Positions 46,085 to 57,301 of a stretch of 64,000 bases of DNA are shown here, piece after piece (positions within the stretch are counted from its first letter, which is position 1; every line of letters begins with the position of its first letter). Source of the stretch: Brevibacillus laterosporus (GTDB lineage Bacteria > Bacillota > Bacilli > Brevibacillales > Brevibacillaceae). The position numbers and the translations under genes are program-made. Location: the NCBI GenBank assembly GCA_007833815.1, contig CP033464.1, forward strand, positions 3,280,001 through 3,344,000, read 5' to 3'. The notes under the pieces are model-generated. The model was given only the letters and a program-made list of their open reading frames with translations, was not told where the DNA came from and searched no databases.

Positions 46085-46172
46085 AAAAAAGCCCGAACTA
46101 ATCCTATTCAGAAAGTGTTTCGTATCGTACGAAATTTTCATTGAAATAGAATTAGTAGATCATTGGCTTTTT
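46085..46172 (-). terminator. Leader terminator 1 of vat
   Basis: On the minus strand a long interrupted stem: AAAAAGCC with GGCTTTTT-type ends (46165-46172 with 46086-46093), ACTAATTCTATT with AATAGGATTAGT (46145-46156 with 46098-46109), and an inner TTTCGT/ACGAAA (46118-46133). Six T follow the 3' arm. It lies about 30 bases after the promoter. Confidence 0.7.
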
Positions 46173-46178
46173 GTTCAC
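46152..46178 (-). CDS. Possible 8-codon leader ORF of vat
   Basis: GTG at 46178 to TAA at 46154-46152 encodes M-N-K-K-P-M-I-Y; a nested ATG gives M-I-Y. GAAAGG abuts the GTG and is about 11 bases from the nested ATG. The frame overlaps the 5' arm of leader terminator 1. Confidence 0.35.
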   Translation of the reverse strand: MNKKPMIY

Positions 46179-46199
46179 CCTTTCGATTTTGCTTACTTC

Positions 46200-46229
46200 A
46201 ATATAGATGTGAAGATGTGAAACTGTCAA
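46200..46229 (-). promoter_or_regulatory. vat promoter
   Basis: On the minus strand TTGACA (46229-46224) and TATATT (46205-46200) are 18 bases apart. This sets a leader of about 290 bases before vat. Confidence 0.65.
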
Positions 46230-46250
46230 GTAATGTTAGATAGAAAAAAG

Positions 46251-46277
46251 AAAGGCGACATATAGATAATCGCCTTT
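46251..46277 (-). terminator. Terminator of collagen-like gene
   Basis: AAAGGCGA and TCGCCTTT pair; on the minus strand a T-rich run follows. It lies about 15 bases past the stop of the collagen-like gene. Confidence 0.78.
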
Positions 46278-46291
46278 CCAGTCAAAAATGT

Positions 46292-49902
<3,611 letters not shown>

Positions 49903-50352
49903 TTAATGCACTTCTTTTTTCACACTATGCAACTTGGTGAGTAAGGTTTTATGCAATCTGAGCAAGGTCTCTACATCTGCAGGGTCCATGTTTTCTAGGG
50001 CTGTTTCCATAACATGGTGGGCAGAAGAGTGTCTGTTTATAGTTTGAGATAGCTTTTGTCCTTCAGGTGTCAAGGATAAAAGGATTTCCCGTCTGTCTTC
50101 CGTAGCAGGTTCATGGGTAAGATATCCAAGCGTTACCAGTCCATCAATAGAGATACTCAAGGTGCTTTTGGCAGTTAACAAACGCTCTGTTAGTTGTTTT
50201 AATGTTTTTAACTCTGGATGAAAGCAAATGACATTTAAAATGGCTAACTGTTGCAAGGTAAGACCAGCATGAGCAGCATCTTGTTGGGTCAATTGGGACG
50301 TGATGCGATTGATGGCCCAAAAAGATTGTAAAAACTCCACAGATTGTTTCAT
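49903..50352 (-). CDS. MarR-family regulator
   Basis: A 149-residue winged-helix regulator. Seen: L-T-L-Q-Q-L-A-I-L-N-V-I, T-L-K-Q-L-T-E-R-L-L-T-A-K-S-T-L-S (recognition helix region) and the wing E-D-R-R-E-I-L-L-S-L-T-P-E-G, the family hallmark. AGGAGG precedes the ATG. It stands alone on the minus strand, so it may be autoregulated or control distant genes. The ligand is unknown. Confidence 0.88.
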   Translation of the reverse strand: MKQSVEFLQSFWAINRITSQLTQQDAAHAGLTLQQLAILNVICFHPELKTLKQLTERLLTAKSTLSISIDGLVTLGYLTHEPATEDRREILLSLTPEGQKLSQTINRHSSAHHVMETALENMDPADVETLLRLHKTLLTKLHSVKKEVH

Positions 50353-50681
50353 TTTTCCTCCTACTTACTAGCTAAATTCTCCTTGTTATTGTATTGCATT
50401 TTCCATGACTATCAGCACAACTGGCCTTAGTATCATGTCTACCAAATGATTCATAGTTGAATTGTTCAATTGTGTACAAAATGCATGCACATTTTAGCCG
50501 ATCCTTGATAAATTGTAAAGGACATTTTCAACACACATAGGCATGAGCCTGCATATAGTAAAGCAACCGGATACCATCCTGTAGGTGTTCGGGGGTTAAT
50601 TTAATGGCTCCATATGGCAAGAATCGTGTGTCAAGTATGGATGTCGTTCGTCTATGACAATACACGAGGGGGATTGTTGAT
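50353..50681. promoter_or_regulatory. Divergent region with possible SigK promoter
   Basis: No gene. CATATAGTA (50552-50560) fits the SigK -10 pattern CATAnnnTA, and AC 17 bases upstream (50533-50534) fits its -35. It points toward the dual-P-loop gene. The match is short and could be chance. Confidence 0.35.
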
Positions 50682-51770
50682 ATGCCAAACCATGTACGCC
50701 ATATTTTCGCAGCTGTCTATACCTCTAGAGGTTATTACAGTTTTTACGATTCCATCTTGCAAGATATGAAAAATCTATACGTGATAGACGGTCCAATCGG
50801 TACGGGGAAGTCAGCTGTGCTTGCTACACTCCAACAGAGGTTGGCTGATCAGGGGATTTTGATGCAAGTCGTTCATTCTCCGTGGGATCAGAAAGATATA
50901 GATGCTTTACTTTTACCTACCCAACAAATCGCCATTATGGATGGAAACATTTATGAGAAGGCCGTTACCAACAAAACCTCATGTAAACTAACTGTTATTG
51001 ATATAAAACAAGCTTGTGATTCATCACGGCTTTCCCAATCAAAAAGTAGAAACCTAGAACTCGAACAGCAGATGGACGCTGAGTTAGAACAAGCGTATGC
51101 TGCCTACCGTGAAGCTTTGTTTGTTCATGATGATTGGGAAAGAATCTATATTAGCAATCTGGATTTTGAAAAAGCGAATGCTGCAGCAGAAGAAGTCTGC
51201 AATACGATCTTTGGAGACATTTTTTTAGAGAAGAAATCGCATGTGCAAGAATGTTATTTTGGTGCAGCTACGCCTAGTGGAAATGTTGATCATATCATGA
51301 GCTTAACTGAAGATGTAGTGCGATTTTTTATTAAAGGACGTCCAGGTTCGGGGAAGTCTACGATGTTAAAAAGAGTGGTTCAGGAAGCGAAACAGCGTGG
51401 GTTTGACATGGAGATTTATCATTGTGCTCTTGACCCAAATAGTCTAGACATGGTCATTATACCGGAAGCTCGTGTAGCGATTTTTGATAGTACAGCTCCT
51501 CATGAGTATTATTTAGAGCGAGACTCTGATCGGGTCATTGATATGTATGAGCGAGCTATTACCCCATTTACGGACGAAAGATACGTTCTGCAATTACATT
51601 CAATAGTTGAGAAATATAATAATACAGTCAAACAGGCAAAAGAGCATCTTGTTCAAGCTAAATCGTTACGAGATCAAATCGTTCATGAGAATAAGCAAAC
51701 GGTAAACTTTGAAATGCTAGAGCAAATCACAAATCAACTTCAAGAAAAAATTGTAGGGGATAGGGATTAG
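50682..51770 (+). CDS. Dual-P-loop ATPase-like protein (PRK06851 type)
   Basis: A 362-residue protein with two Walker A motifs: G-P-I-G-T-G-K-S at 37-44 and G-R-P-G-S-G-K-S-T near residue 220. Each lies at the start of a similar half that continues with a V-x-H-S/C-P/A-W/L-D segment (V-V-H-S-P-W-D-Q and I-Y-H-C-A-L-D-P), so the gene looks like an internal duplication of one kinase-like domain. The family is known from spore formers; its function is not established. GAGGGGG precedes the ATG. No membrane segment. Confidence 0.78.
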   Translation: MPNHVRHIFAAVYTSRGYYSFYDSILQDMKNLYVIDGPIGTGKSAVLATLQQRLADQGILMQVVHSPWDQKDIDALLLPTQQIAIMDGNIYEKAVTNKTSCKLTVIDIKQACDSSRLSQSKSRNLELEQQMDAELEQAYAAYREALFVHDDWERIYISNLDFEKANAAAEEVCNTIFGDIFLEKKSHVQECYFGAATPSGNVDHIMSLTEDVVRFFIKGRPGSGKSTMLKRVVQEAKQRGFDMEIYHCALDPNSLDMVIIPEARVAIFDSTAPHEYYLERDSDRVIDMYERAITPFTDERYVLQLHSIVEKYNNTVKQAKEHLVQAKSLRDQIVHENKQTVNFEMLEQITNQLQEKIVGDRD

Positions 51771-51798
51771 CTTACAAGGAAACTAAAAACCGCAAAAC

Positions 51799-51841
51799 AA
51801 AACGCGTTCCTGCTTGGCATCGGCCTAGGAACGCGTTTTTC
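51799..51841. terminator. Terminator between converging genes
   Basis: AAAACGCGTTCC pairs with GGAACGCGTTTT around a 17-base loop. A and T tracts on both sides allow use in both directions. Confidence 0.85.
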
Positions 51842-51874
51842 TAAGAAATAGGGTTGTTACACAGATGAAGATAG

Positions 51875-52918
51875 CTAAGGAAGAACCACAAAATGGGTGG
51901 TCAAAGGTAATTCACGCCCACTGGAAGGGTGATTTAACACTTTACCATTATAGTAAAAGACACTAGAGCTTCCGCCATCCAGATTGTATGCATCACGTAC
52001 CTTGAACTCAAGTAATTTACGTTGTGCTTCTTCTAGGGTAACTCCTTTGCTACCACCTTTATTACGCCCGTCAATCACGATAAATAGCAGATCCCCATTT
52101 TCAAAGTTTCCGATCAGCGTACGTGGCTCTCGACGATTTGCCCATGCTTTTGGAATTGGTTTTTTCTGACCGTTTTCTAAAAGGATTGGCAAGAAGCTTG
52201 CACCCTGCATGATGCCGTTCTTTTTCACTTCCTCCTGTGACGTAAGGCGACCACTATGCAACTGACCATTTTTGTTAAAGCCGACAAAACTCAAATTCGC
52301 GTTGTTGGAAAATGTTTTGACCTGACCATCTACCACTGTAATACCGAGTGGGGCAAGCTTGCCATCTCGTTTATCAAAACCGCCCGCATTAACTGCTAAA
52401 ACGGCACCTTTTCGTTTCGCCGCATGACTAGTCGTTTCCCCTTTGCTGTAGATGCTATCATTGGCCAATACCATTTTCAGCGCATTGGGGTTAAACAGAT
52501 GAACCTTTGCCATATAGCCGCTATACCCAGCTTCTTTTAGCGAGTAAACTTTGATCCGAGAATTCTTACCGAAGTTTTGTCCGATCGGATCTCCTAAGAG
52601 GTTAGCTAGGATTTCATCTAGTAATCCAGTAGATTGTTTCGTCTGGTTTTTGCTAGCTGCTACCAGATTATCAAGTTGCTTCTGATGCTGTTCTGCTTCT
52701 TTTTTATCTTGATCAGCCGTTTTACGTAGACTTGCCAAGAGGTCTTTGGTTTCGTTAGATGCTGTTTCCAACTCCGATATTTGCACAGCGAGTTGAGCAC
52801 TTTTTAACGATAGCTTGTCCATTTTGGCTTCCAAGGGTGAGGGCTCGGCAAAAGCAAGCAGAATCCCACAAAGGGGAGCGAGCAATAAGGCAAAAAACAG
52901 ATTCAGCTTAGAAAGCAC
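51875..52918 (-). CDS. Phosphodiester glycosidase family protein
   Basis: A 347-residue exported protein. The N-terminus has one hydrophobic segment (L-F-F-A-L-L-L-A-P-L-C-G-I-L-L-A-F-A) that is a signal or anchor. Residues about 30-100 are coiled coil. The C-terminal 220 residues are a NAGPA-type domain: V-L-A-V-N-A-G-G-F, G-I-T-V-V-D-G, A-N-R-R-E-P-R-T, F-I-V-I-D-G-R and N-L-D-G-G-S-S. This fold removes sugars from phosphodiesters in other systems; in bacilli the target may be a wall polymer. GTG at 52918 overlaps the upstream gene and has GGAGG 9 bases ahead. Confidence 0.85.
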   Translation of the reverse strand: MLSKLNLFFALLLAPLCGILLAFAEPSPLEAKMDKLSLKSAQLAVQISELETASNETKDLLASLRKTADQDKKEAEQHQKQLDNLVAASKNQTKQSTGLLDEILANLLGDPIGQNFGKNSRIKVYSLKEAGYSGYMAKVHLFNPNALKMVLANDSIYSKGETTSHAAKRKGAVLAVNAGGFDKRDGKLAPLGITVVDGQVKTFSNNANLSFVGFNKNGQLHSGRLTSQEEVKKNGIMQGASFLPILLENGQKKPIPKAWANRREPRTLIGNFENGDLLFIVIDGRNKGGSKGVTLEEAQRKLLEFKVRDAYNLDGGSSSVFYYNGKVLNHPSSGRELPLTTHFVVLP

Positions 52919-53342
52919 GAGCAGCGTCCTCCAGTTTTTTCAGAGAGCCCTTCAGTTCTGCCAATTGTTTGTCTAAGGTGGTGATCCGTTCCGACAGGGC
53001 TTGCTTTGTTTTGTCTGTACCAGAGATGGTCTCACCAGTTAGTGCTAATTCTTCTTTAATTCCATTCATCTCTGTTTGTACATTTCCCATTTGTGTCTCA
53101 ATCATCTTAATTAACTCATCATTTTTAGCTTCCACCATGCTAATTCGTTGATCCAAATAACCCTGTGAAGTAGTGATATAACTATGTGCTAGCTGAAAGC
53201 CGCCGAAGCATAATCCTCCCCAGAGTAACACAGTGCCTGCAACTAAAATTCCTTTACGTTTGGTTATGCTTAATCGTTTTTGTTTTGACGGTCTTACTGC
53301 CGCCGAGGCTGATTTTGTTTGTTCCATATAGCTTTGATTCAT
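52908..53342 (-). CDS. Membrane-anchored coiled-coil protein
   Basis: A 144-residue protein of unknown function. A basic cytoplasmic head (about 1-30) is followed by one membrane helix (G-I-L-V-A-G-T-V-L-L-W-G-G-L-C-F) and an outer coiled coil of about 85 residues. ATG at 53342 has GGGAGGG 6 bases ahead, better than the ATG at 53357. The gene overlaps the glycosidase gene by 11 bases. Both proteins carry an outer coiled coil, so they may pair at the membrane surface. Confidence 0.78.
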   Translation of the reverse strand: MNQSYMEQTKSASAAVRPSKQKRLSITKRKGILVAGTVLLWGGLCFGGFQLAHSYITTSQGYLDQRISMVEAKNDELIKMIETQMGNVQTEMNGIKEELALTGETISGTDKTKQALSERITTLDKQLAELKGSLKKLEDAARAF

Positions 53343-53577
53343 TCCATTCCCTCCCATTCAAGAAATCAGGACAGTCCCTTGTAGTTAGGGGGCTTTTTAC
53401 TTGTTATCTCTTTCGTAAAAGCTTGTCCAAACAAATTGTAAAGTAAAAAAGACATCATTCGTGTAAATCGGCGTTAGAACGACATTTCCTTCACGACGAT
53501 CTATTATAACACGGAATGTATTGCGTGTATTTTACCAATCAAATGGAAGAACAAAGAAATGATGTCATTTTCCACAA

Positions 53578-53712
53578 TTATCTACCATATCCGTGTAATT
53601 TCGCTTTTTTTCGAGCTATCATTCTAGAGTCAGTCAATTTTTGTGAGTGAACATCAACACAGCCTAAGCGAGCACGAATTTGTAAATACAAAGGACAGTT
53701 TTCTCTTTTCAT
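53578..53712 (-). CDS. Possible 44-residue basic protein
   Basis: A frame with ATG at 53712 and stop at 53580-53578. The composition looks coding (Cys-rich start, R-A-R-L-G-C-V-D-V-H, then A-R-K-K-A-K-L-H-G-Y-G-R). AAAGGA lies 11 bases before the ATG, but that site and codons 6-8 form the two arms of an inverted repeat (53691-53730). It may be a gene with a masked ribosome site, or only the terminator of the SulP gene upstream. The rest of 53343-53577 shows no gene. Confidence 0.3.
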   Translation of the reverse strand: MKRENCPLYLQIRARLGCVDVHSQKLTDSRMIARKKAKLHGYGR

Positions 53713-53730
53713 AGAAAAAACCGTCCTTTA
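53691..53730 (-). terminator. Hairpin after SulP gene
   Basis: AAAGGACAGTTTTCT and AGAAAAAACCGTCCTTT pair around 8 bases. It lies about 30 bases past the SulP stop. The T tract is inside the stem, so termination is plausible but the structure may serve the small ORF instead. Confidence 0.5.
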
Positions 53731-53758
53731 GCTGAGGTATTGTTCTTGATTTCTAGTA

Positions 53759-55516
53759 CTATTCCGAAAAACTATTGATTGTTGTAACCGAGTTACCTGT
53801 GGATACATTGGGATCAGATAATACAGTACATTCACGAAAGGCAAAATGCTTACAGCCTAAGCATTTTTGCTTATCTAACTGTGTTAACGCGTAGTCAATA
53901 GCCTCACCTGTATGTTCAAAAAAGTGTTCATTACCAATCACATTTGCCAAACCTGTTTTTATCAGAACTTCTTTTGGTTGAGTTTGAATCCCAGATATCA
54001 GAACTTTTCCGCCATTGTTTTTAAAATCGTTGACTACATTTGCTAGATTGGATTCACCAGTGGTATCCATAAAAGGGACCTTTCCCATTTTAAGTAGTAA
54101 AATCTTAGGGCGGTAATGAATGGTGCCCATAATCGATGTTTCAAACATAGCGGCTGCACCAAAGAATAGCGCTCCCTCCACAGTAAACACAGCTATTTGA
54201 GGACAATCATGTCCTTCTTTTACCATATGAGGAGACATTTTTTCATGCTTCACGGTAGGATCAGGCAAAACCTTAGCGACGGTTAATATGTCTCGCATTC
54301 GTTTCACAAACAGAATAACTGCCAAGATTAATCCTACTTCAACCGCAGTTACTAAATCGGTTAGCACGGTAAGCAAAAAAGTAATCACTAAGACAAAGGA
54401 ATCACTTGTTTTTGTTTTTACTACATGGGCAAATGTTTTACGTTCACTCATATTCCAAGCAACAACCATTAAGATGGGTGCCATACTTGCTAAAGGAATT
54501 GTAGAAGCCCACGGAGCAAACAGCATTAACACGATCAACACGACTAAACTATGAACCATTCCCGAGACAGGACTCTTAGCACCACTTTTAATATTAGTAG
54601 CCGTCCGTGCAATGGCTCCCGTTGCGGGAATACCACCAAACAATGGGGTAATAATATTCGCAATTCCTTGCCCAATTAGCTCACGATTACTTTTATGACG
54701 ATTACCTGTCATGCCATCTGCGACTACGGCGGACAAGAGGGATTCAATCCCGCCGAGTAAAGCGATCACAAAGGCAGGTTGAAGAAGTTGCCCGATTTTA
54801 TCCAAAGTGATATCCGGTAAATGAAAACTTGGAAGTGTACTTGGAATCGCACCATAGGCAGAACCAATTGTGGCCACTTTCCCTTCAAAAAAACACGCAG
54901 CAAATAAGCTAGACACGATAAGACCAATGAGTGACCCAGGTACCTTTGGAAAAAGCTTTGGTGTGATAAAAAGAATAGCAAAACAAATGACTGCAGTCAT
55001 AACACTATATGGATTTATGGTGGAGAGATGAATCCCAATTTCTTTCATATTGGAAAGAAAATCTTCATGCCTTTGAATACCTGTTAATCCTAAAAAGTTT
55101 GAGATTTGTCCAGTAAAAATAATGACAGCAATTCCAGCAGTAAAACCAATGGTAACAGGACGCGGAATAAAGGTGATAAGTGCCCCAAGCTTGAAAATAC
55201 CCATCAGGACCAGCATCACTCCAGCTAACAATCCTGCAATCAGTAGGTTCTCATATCCATATTGCATGACAATCGCAAATAAAATCGGAATAAAAGCCCC
55301 TGTAGGACCGCCAATCTGAAACCTAGATCCACCAAACAATGAAATAAAAAAACCTGCAATGATTGTTGTGTAAATCCCATATTGAGGGTTAACGCCAGCA
55401 GCAATAGCAAAAGCCATTCCTAAAGGAATGGCAATGACACCTACAATTAATCCCGATATGAGATCTTGTCGAAAATAAGTACCGTTGTAATGTTCATATC
55501 TTCCCGACAGCTTCAT
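53759..55516 (-). CDS. SulP-family anion transporter
   Basis: A 585-residue membrane transporter of the SLC26/SulP group, which moves sulfate, bicarbonate or related anions. Seen: R-Q-D-L-I-S-G-L-I-V-G-V-I-A-I-P-L-G-M-A-F-A at the first helix, G-P-T-G-A-F-I-P-I-L in the anion site, A-I-A-R-T-A-T-N, and a C-terminal STAS domain (about 450-555, P-F-M-D-T-T-G-E). The end carries K-C-L-G-C-K-H-F-A-F-R-E-C, a three-Cys tail that could bind metal or react to redox. ATG at 55516 has GAAGGG 6 bases ahead. Confidence 0.88.
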   Translation of the reverse strand: MKLSGRYEHYNGTYFRQDLISGLIVGVIAIPLGMAFAIAAGVNPQYGIYTTIIAGFFISLFGGSRFQIGGPTGAFIPILFAIVMQYGYENLLIAGLLAGVMLVLMGIFKLGALITFIPRPVTIGFTAGIAVIIFTGQISNFLGLTGIQRHEDFLSNMKEIGIHLSTINPYSVMTAVICFAILFITPKLFPKVPGSLIGLIVSSLFAACFFEGKVATIGSAYGAIPSTLPSFHLPDITLDKIGQLLQPAFVIALLGGIESLLSAVVADGMTGNRHKSNRELIGQGIANIITPLFGGIPATGAIARTATNIKSGAKSPVSGMVHSLVVLIVLMLFAPWASTIPLASMAPILMVVAWNMSERKTFAHVVKTKTSDSFVLVITFLLTVLTDLVTAVEVGLILAVILFVKRMRDILTVAKVLPDPTVKHEKMSPHMVKEGHDCPQIAVFTVEGALFFGAAAMFETSIMGTIHYRPKILLLKMGKVPFMDTTGESNLANVVNDFKNNGGKVLISGIQTQPKEVLIKTGLANVIGNEHFFEHTGEAIDYALTQLDKQKCLGCKHFAFRECTVLSDPNVSTGNSVTTINSFSE

Positions 55517-55638
55517 TTCGAACCCTTCTTTTTTCATATATTTGATTATTTGAATATAAGGGGAATATACACCTGCTCATCGTTTCTTGTCAATGTAGAA
55601 AAAGGGCTCATTGATTCCGTAAAATCTGTCTACTAACG

Positions 55639-55679
55639 AAAAACAAGAAAATCTTTTCTTAAAAGATTCTCTTGTTTTT
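55639..55679. terminator. Terminator between arsR-type gene and SulP gene
   Basis: A 19-bp almost perfect stem (one mismatch) with a 3-base loop and A/T tracts on both sides. Confidence 0.82.
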
Positions 55680-55687
55680 GGGGATTC

Positions 55688-56014
55688 CTATTCATTTCGT
55701 ATGTTTTTCAATAGAGAAATTGCGTCTACTAGATGATTGTCAAAAATCTGTTTGGAAACCTTAAGAAGGTCTTTAATAAGGGGGTCTCTAAGTGAATAGA
55801 TCACAGAAGTCCCTTCTTTTGTGCCACTAACTACATTCTTATTTCTAAGGACAGCTAACTGCTGCGACACAGCAGAACCTTCAGTTCCTAAAATAGCCTG
55901 AAGTTCATTAACGTTCTTATCACCTTCACACAGTACTTCTAGGATTCGAATACGTAATGGATGAGCCAACGCTTTAAAAAATTCTGCTTTAAATTGTTGA
56001 ATTTCACGGTTCAT
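55688..56014 (-). CDS. ArsR-family regulator
   Basis: A 108-residue winged-helix repressor. Seen: F-F-K-A-L-A-H-P-L-R-I-R-I-L-E-V-L (the family start), V-N-E-L-Q-A-I-L-G, S-A-V-S-Q-Q-L-A-V-L-R in the recognition helix (the E-L-C-V-C metal motif of ArsR is missing), and a wing with G-T-S-V-I-Y-S-L. It therefore may sense something other than arsenic, or redox. It sits directly upstream of the SulP gene on the same strand and probably controls it. Confidence 0.87.
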   Translation of the reverse strand: MNREIQQFKAEFFKALAHPLRIRILEVLCEGDKNVNELQAILGTEGSAVSQQLAVLRNKNVVSGTKEGTSVIYSLRDPLIKDLLKVSKQIFDNHLVDAISLLKNIRNE

Positions 56015-56174
56015 TTATCTAAACTCCTTAAAAAGTTTTAAAGATAAGAATATATGAATAAGATAACACAGATAATAAGCAAGTTGTAAAAGAGTACATT
56101 TCTAGTGTAATATTTATAGATTCAAATAATCAAATATTATTTTATACAAATGAAAAAGAAGAAAGGTGGGGCAA

Positions 56175-56801
56175 ATGCTAGACTCTCTTAAAATATCGTT
56201 ACATGACCCCCTTACGAGGAATAAAGGATTAGATCCATCAGATCCTTCAAATAGCCTAGATAACCGTTCGACAAAGCAAAAAGTAATTGAAATGGGTCTT
56301 GAATATCTGGATGGGGCAGGAGCTAATATCCTGTGTACCGTCTGTATTCCAAATGGAGGCTCTTGCTGCTTGGGATGTCGTTTTTTAGAACATGGTGTCG
56401 GTTGTCAACAACGTAATACGAGCTGTACGGCTTGGCTATGCGGATTTCTAAAGTTTATTTTATATGAGGCAGGTTTGATAAAAGAATGGGAAACATTTTG
56501 GGATCAAGTTCCAGGACTTTACTTCCGGAAGGATTTTACACCTGATCATTTTCTAGTCTACAAATGGCTAGATGTACCCAACGTTCGTTTATTGTCTGAA
56601 GCATTTGCAGAGGATTTAAAGGAGCTGAAGAAAAATAAACATTCATACTGGTTACTTGAAATAAAGGATACGTTAGAGCGGTATGTAAATAAGATTTTAA
56701 GTAGTGATGATCCGGACGTAACAAAAAATATGGAGAAAAAAATCAGATATTTTATTAAAGATTTCAAACATTTTCATCTTGCGAAGGAACAGCTTGTTTA
56801 A
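56175..56801 (+). CDS. Cysteine-rich protein, unknown
   Basis: A 208-residue cytosolic protein. Between about residues 53 and 90 it has nine Cys in the order C-x2-C-x7-C-C-x2-C-x8-C-x6-C-x4-C (approximate spacing), enough for an iron-sulfur cluster or two zinc sites. The rest is helical and rich in Lys, Asp and Trp, with D-L-K-E-L-K-K-N-K and a charged tail. ATG at 56175 follows AGGTGGGG; a GTG three codons earlier lies in that site. It is divergent from the arsR-type gene. I do not recognise the family. Confidence 0.7.
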   Translation: MLDSLKISLHDPLTRNKGLDPSDPSNSLDNRSTKQKVIEMGLEYLDGAGANILCTVCIPNGGSCCLGCRFLEHGVGCQQRNTSCTAWLCGFLKFILYEAGLIKEWETFWDQVPGLYFRKDFTPDHFLVYKWLDVPNVRLLSEAFAEDLKELKKNKHSYWLLEIKDTLERYVNKILSSDDPDVTKNMEKKIRYFIKDFKHFHLAKEQLV

Positions 56802-56954
56802 CTAGAAAGGATAGGCATGTAGCTCCGATAATGGTATTGTGATCCTAAATAATGAATAATTTACATATTTTTGATCGAACTGTTCAATTTGTGCACACAT
56901 TTTTATCTAGTAAGACAAATTTTTCTAGATTTATTTCCAGAAATGGGTTATTAT

Positions 56955-56983
56955 CAAAGTAGAAAATGAATTTTTCTACTTTG
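56955..56983 (+). promoter_or_regulatory. Hairpin upstream of tiny peptide gene
   Basis: CAAAGTAGAAA pairs perfectly with TTTCTACTTTG over 11 bp with a 7-base spacer. It ends about 7 bases before the GGGGGAG ribosome site of the 26-codon gene. It could protect the 5' end, end an upstream transcript or regulate translation. Confidence 0.5.
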
Positions 56984-57002
56984 TATTCAAGGGGGAGATA
57001 TT

Positions 57003-57083
57003 ATGAGTATCGCAATAGCAGTTCTCAGTTTCATCGGAGCAGTAATTCCTTTAGTACTTGATCTCCTAAAAGCATTTGCTTAG
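57003..57083 (+). CDS. 26-residue hydrophobic peptide
   Basis: A very short gene with GGGGGAG 7 bases before the ATG and a terminator 50 bases after the stop. The peptide is hydrophobic throughout (S-I-A-I-A-V-L-S-F-I-G-A-V-I-P-L-V-L then D-L-L-K-A-F-A); its only charges are one Asp and one Lys near the end. Such peptides occur as type I toxins, modulin-like surfactant peptides, leaderless bacteriocins or small membrane-protein partners. No homology is claimed. Confidence 0.55.
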   Translation: MSIAIAVLSFIGAVIPLVLDLLKAFA

Positions 57084-57141
57084 TACTTTTCATTTTCAAA
57101 TTTTTTAAATGTCCTTATTCGTAACAGTTTTTCCAAAAAAG

Positions 57142-57168
57142 CCAACTTTTTTATAAGTTGGTTTTTTT
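57142..57168 (+). terminator. Terminator after tiny peptide gene
   Basis: CCAACTT and AAGTTGG pair with a short loop, followed by seven T. Confidence 0.85.
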
Positions 57169-57301
57169 GCGTCTATTGACCTAAAAATTTTTAGTATTGA
57201 TTTTAGTAGTGTATCTGTTAAAAAATCTCCCTACTACTTCATGAACTATGTCAGAAGTTGTCACTATTAGAAGCTAGAATGGAATCAGAAAGGGGAGATA
57301 A

